Assembly: GCA_902478395.1 (NCBI GenBank)
Contig: CABSKZ010000151.1
Location: 1-6,945, forward strand
Direction: 5' to 3'
DNA from: an uncultured Eubacteriales bacterium
GTDB lineage: Bacteria > Bacillota > Clostridia > UBA1381 > UBA9506
Length of the DNA stretch: 6,945 nt
In this document: positions 5,492 to 6,945 of the stretch, one piece after another
Layout: each line of letters opens with the position of its first letter
Numbering within the stretch: the stretch's first letter is position 1
Translations under genes and position numbers: made by a program
The notes under the pieces: model-generated
What the model saw: only the letters and a program-made list of their open reading frames with translations
Database searches by the model: none
Told to the model about the DNA's origin: nothing

Positions 5492-6583
5492 TTATAGCTG
5501 TGACACAAGCCTTCCATGATAGTAAACTTCTTTTACCTGTAAATTCTGATCGAGTACAACAAGATTGGCACTCTTGCCAGTTTCAATGCTGCCGACAGAA
5601 GCGGAAATTCCTACGGCGCGTGCCGGAGTCAAGCTGGCCATTTTAACGGCCTCTGCAAGCGGAATGCCAAACTCTACAGCGCAGCGAACCATCTGCATCA
5701 GATGATTGGTGCTTCCAGCTATCGTCCCATCTTCCAAATGCGCTTTTTTATCCTTTACGATAACATCCAGTCCGCCCAAATGATATATGCCGTCAACAAA
5801 TCCAGTTGCCGCCATGGAATCACTAATCAAGACCATTCTGTCCGCTCCCAGCATATGGTACAGCATTCGGACAATGGAGGGATGCAAATGGACGCCGTCA
5901 GAAATAACCTCGCAGAAAACCGAGTCCCGTTCCGCGGCCGCTCCAATGAGTCCCGGTTCCCGGTGGTGCAGCGGGTTCATAGCATTGAAAGTATGGGTGA
6001 TTTCTGTCGCTCCATAATGAAACGCCTCACAGGAAAGTGCATAGTCTGCACTGGTATGGCCCAGAGAAACCCGTACCCCCATTTCTGTAACATCATGGAT
6101 TTTTTGCAAATTGCCGCCAACCTCCGGTGCAATGGTGGTGATTGCAATTTTATCACAAATCTCCCGCATGAAACCAAGGTCTACTTCGCGAATTTTAGAC
6201 GCATCATGTGCGCCTTTTTTTCCAATTGACAAAAAAGGTCCTTCCATATTGACCCCGTCGGCCTGCTTTAAACGCTCCAATGCCTGCTGGATTTCCTCAA
6301 ATGACGCCGTAACCGTTGTTGGAAAAAAGGTTGTAACGCCGTTGGCAAGAAGATAGTTTTTCCATTTCTCAAAATCCAGTTCCAAGTCCATCGCATCGAC
6401 GCCTACCGCTCCATGTGTGTGGATATCTACCAGCCCGGGAATCAGATAACAACCGGAAAGATCCCGTTCATTGCTGCCACTCAAGCTGCTGCCCAGCGCT
6501 TCAATAGTTTCTTGGAATTGAACCGCACCTTCAACAAAATGAAAATCAGAATCCAAAATTTTTGCATTTTTTAATACTGTCAT
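5492..6583 (-). CDS. nagA: N-acetylglucosamine-6-phosphate deacetylase
   Basis: This cytoplasmic enzyme of 363 residues, close to the family norm of about 380, removes acetate from GlcNAc-6-phosphate to give glucosamine-6-phosphate. It feeds amino sugars from chitin, mucin or recycled peptidoglycan into glycolysis or wall synthesis. It has an amidohydrolase TIM barrel: H55-x-H57 in GLVDIHTHG, metal-ligand E114 in NMEGPF, H176 in LGHTSAD, H197 in THTFNAM, substrate-site H232/H234 in DGVHLHP, and catalytic D255 in LISDSMAATG. The small beta-sandwich domain is formed by both termini, ending GKSANLVVLDQNLQV. All expected residues are present. The start has GAGGTG five bases upstream. No nagB or phosphotransferase gene is visible on either side. 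A candidate promoter and a LacI-type palindrome lie upstream, so sugar-responsive control is plausible but unproven. Confidence 0.96.
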   Translation of the reverse strand: MTVLKNAKILDSDFHFVEGAVQFQETIEALGSSLSGSNERDLSGCYLIPGLVDIHTHGAVGVDAMDLELDFEKWKNYLLANGVTTFFPTTVTASFEEIQQALERLKQADGVNMEGPFLSIGKKGAHDASKIREVDLGFMREICDKIAITTIAPEVGGNLQKIHDVTEMGVRVSLGHTSADYALSCEAFHYGATEITHTFNAMNPLHHREPGLIGAAAERDSVFCEVISDGVHLHPSIVRMLYHMLGADRMVLISDSMAATGFVDGIYHLGGLDVIVKDKKAHLEDGTIAGSTNHLMQMVRCAVEFGIPLAEAVKMASLTPARAVGISASVGSIETGKSANLVVLDQNLQVKEVYYHGRLVSQL

Positions 6584-6615
6584 AGGGACACCTCAAATTT
6601 ATATTGACTTTCAGA

Positions 6616-6644
6616 AATATAATATTGCCGCAAGGAAATTACAA
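6616..6644 (-). promoter_or_regulatory. Candidate nagA promoter
   Basis: TTGTAA (6639-6644, 4 of 6 matches) and TATATT (6616-6621, 5 of 6) are separated by 17 bp. Initiation near 6609 would give a leader of about 26 bases that includes the GAGGTG ribosome site. Confidence 0.45.
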
Positions 6645-6756
6645 AAACAAACGTGAACGCAACCTAACGTACAACGACGTAACATGATATTTAAACCATT
6701 ATAGTACAGCTGAAGTTTCGTCTTTCACCTGTTTATTTACAGAACTCTATCTATTG

Positions 6757-6800
6757 AGGCAGGAACTGCTTATTCCTTTTGGCCGCGGAATACCCTGCCT
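6757..6800. repeat. Two-part inverted repeat (possible RNA or DNA structure)
   Basis: AGGCAGG (6757-6763) pairs with CCTGCCT (6794-6800), and inside it TATTCC (6771-6776) pairs with GGAATA (6787-6792) around a ten-base GC-rich loop. The two stems are offset by seven unpaired bases on one side and one on the other. No T-run follows on either strand, so it is not a standard terminator. Confidence 0.5.
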
Positions 6801-6814
6801 ATGAAACGTTTCAT
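6801..6814. promoter_or_regulatory. Perfect palindrome resembling a LacI/GalR-family operator
   Basis: ATGAAACGTTTCAT is a perfect 14-bp palindrome with a central CG, the hallmark of LacI/GalR-family operators. It directly abuts the inverted repeat at 6757-6800 and lies about 220 bp upstream of nagA. Its register does not fit the 14-bp CcpA cre consensus exactly, so a dedicated sugar repressor is more likely than CcpA. Binding is inferred from form alone. Confidence 0.5.
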
Positions 6815-6873
6815 GACGGAGACTAAACAACCATTGAAAATGGAATACTATATTTTAGCATTTCATTTGTATT

Positions 6874-6945
6874 TTATATCTGTGCCAATAAATCCCACCG
6901 TTTTAAAATCATCAGCATTATGACGAATAATATAATCAATATAAG
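6874..6945 (-). CDS. C-terminal end of a probable membrane protein (partial)
   Basis: The last 23 codons before a TAA at 6874-6876 are visible; the gene continues beyond the window. They encode an uninterrupted run of Leu, Ile, Val, Met and Phe of about 14 residues, followed by KRWDLLAQI. This looks like a final transmembrane helix with a short positively charged cytoplasmic tail. It is on the same strand as nagA and ends about 290 bp before it. The stretch is short and AT-rich, so a chance open frame cannot be excluded, and the family cannot be named from this fragment. Confidence 0.45.
   Translation of the reverse strand, partial: LILIILFVIMLMILKRWDLLAQI

Larger units (their letters stand above)
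6584..6873. other. Regulatory intergenic region upstream of nagA
   Basis: These 290 bp carry no supported gene. They contain a candidate nagA promoter (6616-6644), a perfect TATAAT facing nagA at 6698-6703 without a convincing -35, three ACGT tetramers between 6651 and 6680, a two-part inverted repeat (6757-6800) and a 14-bp palindrome (6801-6814). The spacer is long for a simple promoter, which suggests regulation. Confidence 0.6.

Noticed and set aside
5702..6229. 175-codon open frame on the plus strand across nagA
   Set aside because: It is antisense to nagA with an irregular composition and no domain; treated as a shadow.
6801..6814. CcpA catabolite-response element
   Set aside because: The central CG and dyad fit the LacI family generally, but the half-sites are one base out of register with the usual 14-bp cre consensus, so CcpA is not the best call.
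1..6945. CRISPR array, tRNA, rRNA or phage module
   Set aside because: I saw no regularly spaced repeats, no tRNA-like or rRNA-like sequence and no phage structural or integrase genes. The only mobile DNA is the single insertion sequence.

Overview
The window looks like a chromosomal segment of a low-to-moderate GC Bacillota (Firmicutes), probably a Clostridia- or Negativicutes-type anaerobe. This rests on the AT-rich intergenic DNA, strong GGAGG-like ribosome binding sites, a Firmicutes-style sigma/anti-sigma pair and the style of the cupin and NagA proteins. It is an inference; nothing here fixes the genus. Every gene I support is on the minus strand, so the biological reading order runs from high to low coordinates.

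Layout in transcription order. (1) 6874-6945: apparent C-terminal tail of a membrane protein cut by the window edge. (2) 6584-6873: regulatory spacer with a perfect 14-bp LacI-type palindrome, an adjacent two-part inverted repeat and a candidate nagA promoter. (3) 5492-6583: nagA, N-acetylglucosamine-6-phosphate deacetylase. (4) 5392-5491: short gap holding an unexplained 32-codon open frame that overlaps the next start codon. (5) 5083-5391: small cupin protein. (6) 3449-4981: guaA, GMP synthase, with its own good promoter and a downstream hairpin terminator. (7) 1879-3221: a complete 1343-bp IS256-family insertion sequence with one intact transposase gene, imperfect 27-bp terminal inverted repeats and a perfect 8-bp target duplication. 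(8) 1175-1732, 447-1178 and 1-426: a tight three-gene operon of an ECF-like sigma factor, its likely membrane anti-sigma factor and an exported M16C-type zinc metallopeptidase whose C-terminal part lies outside the window.

How it fits together. NagA (amino-sugar catabolism) and GuaA (guanine nucleotide synthesis) are housekeeping enzymes; the cupin between them has no assignable function. The more distinctive part is the sigma/anti-sigma/metallopeptidase operon, which has the layout of a self-contained envelope-sensing regulon in which an exported protease is co-expressed with the sensor pair. The insertion sequence sits in that operon's upstream region, in the same orientation, and its near end carries a perfect TTGACA box pointing at the sigma gene. 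The insertion has therefore probably changed how the operon is expressed. I found no CRISPR array, tRNA, rRNA or phage genes.
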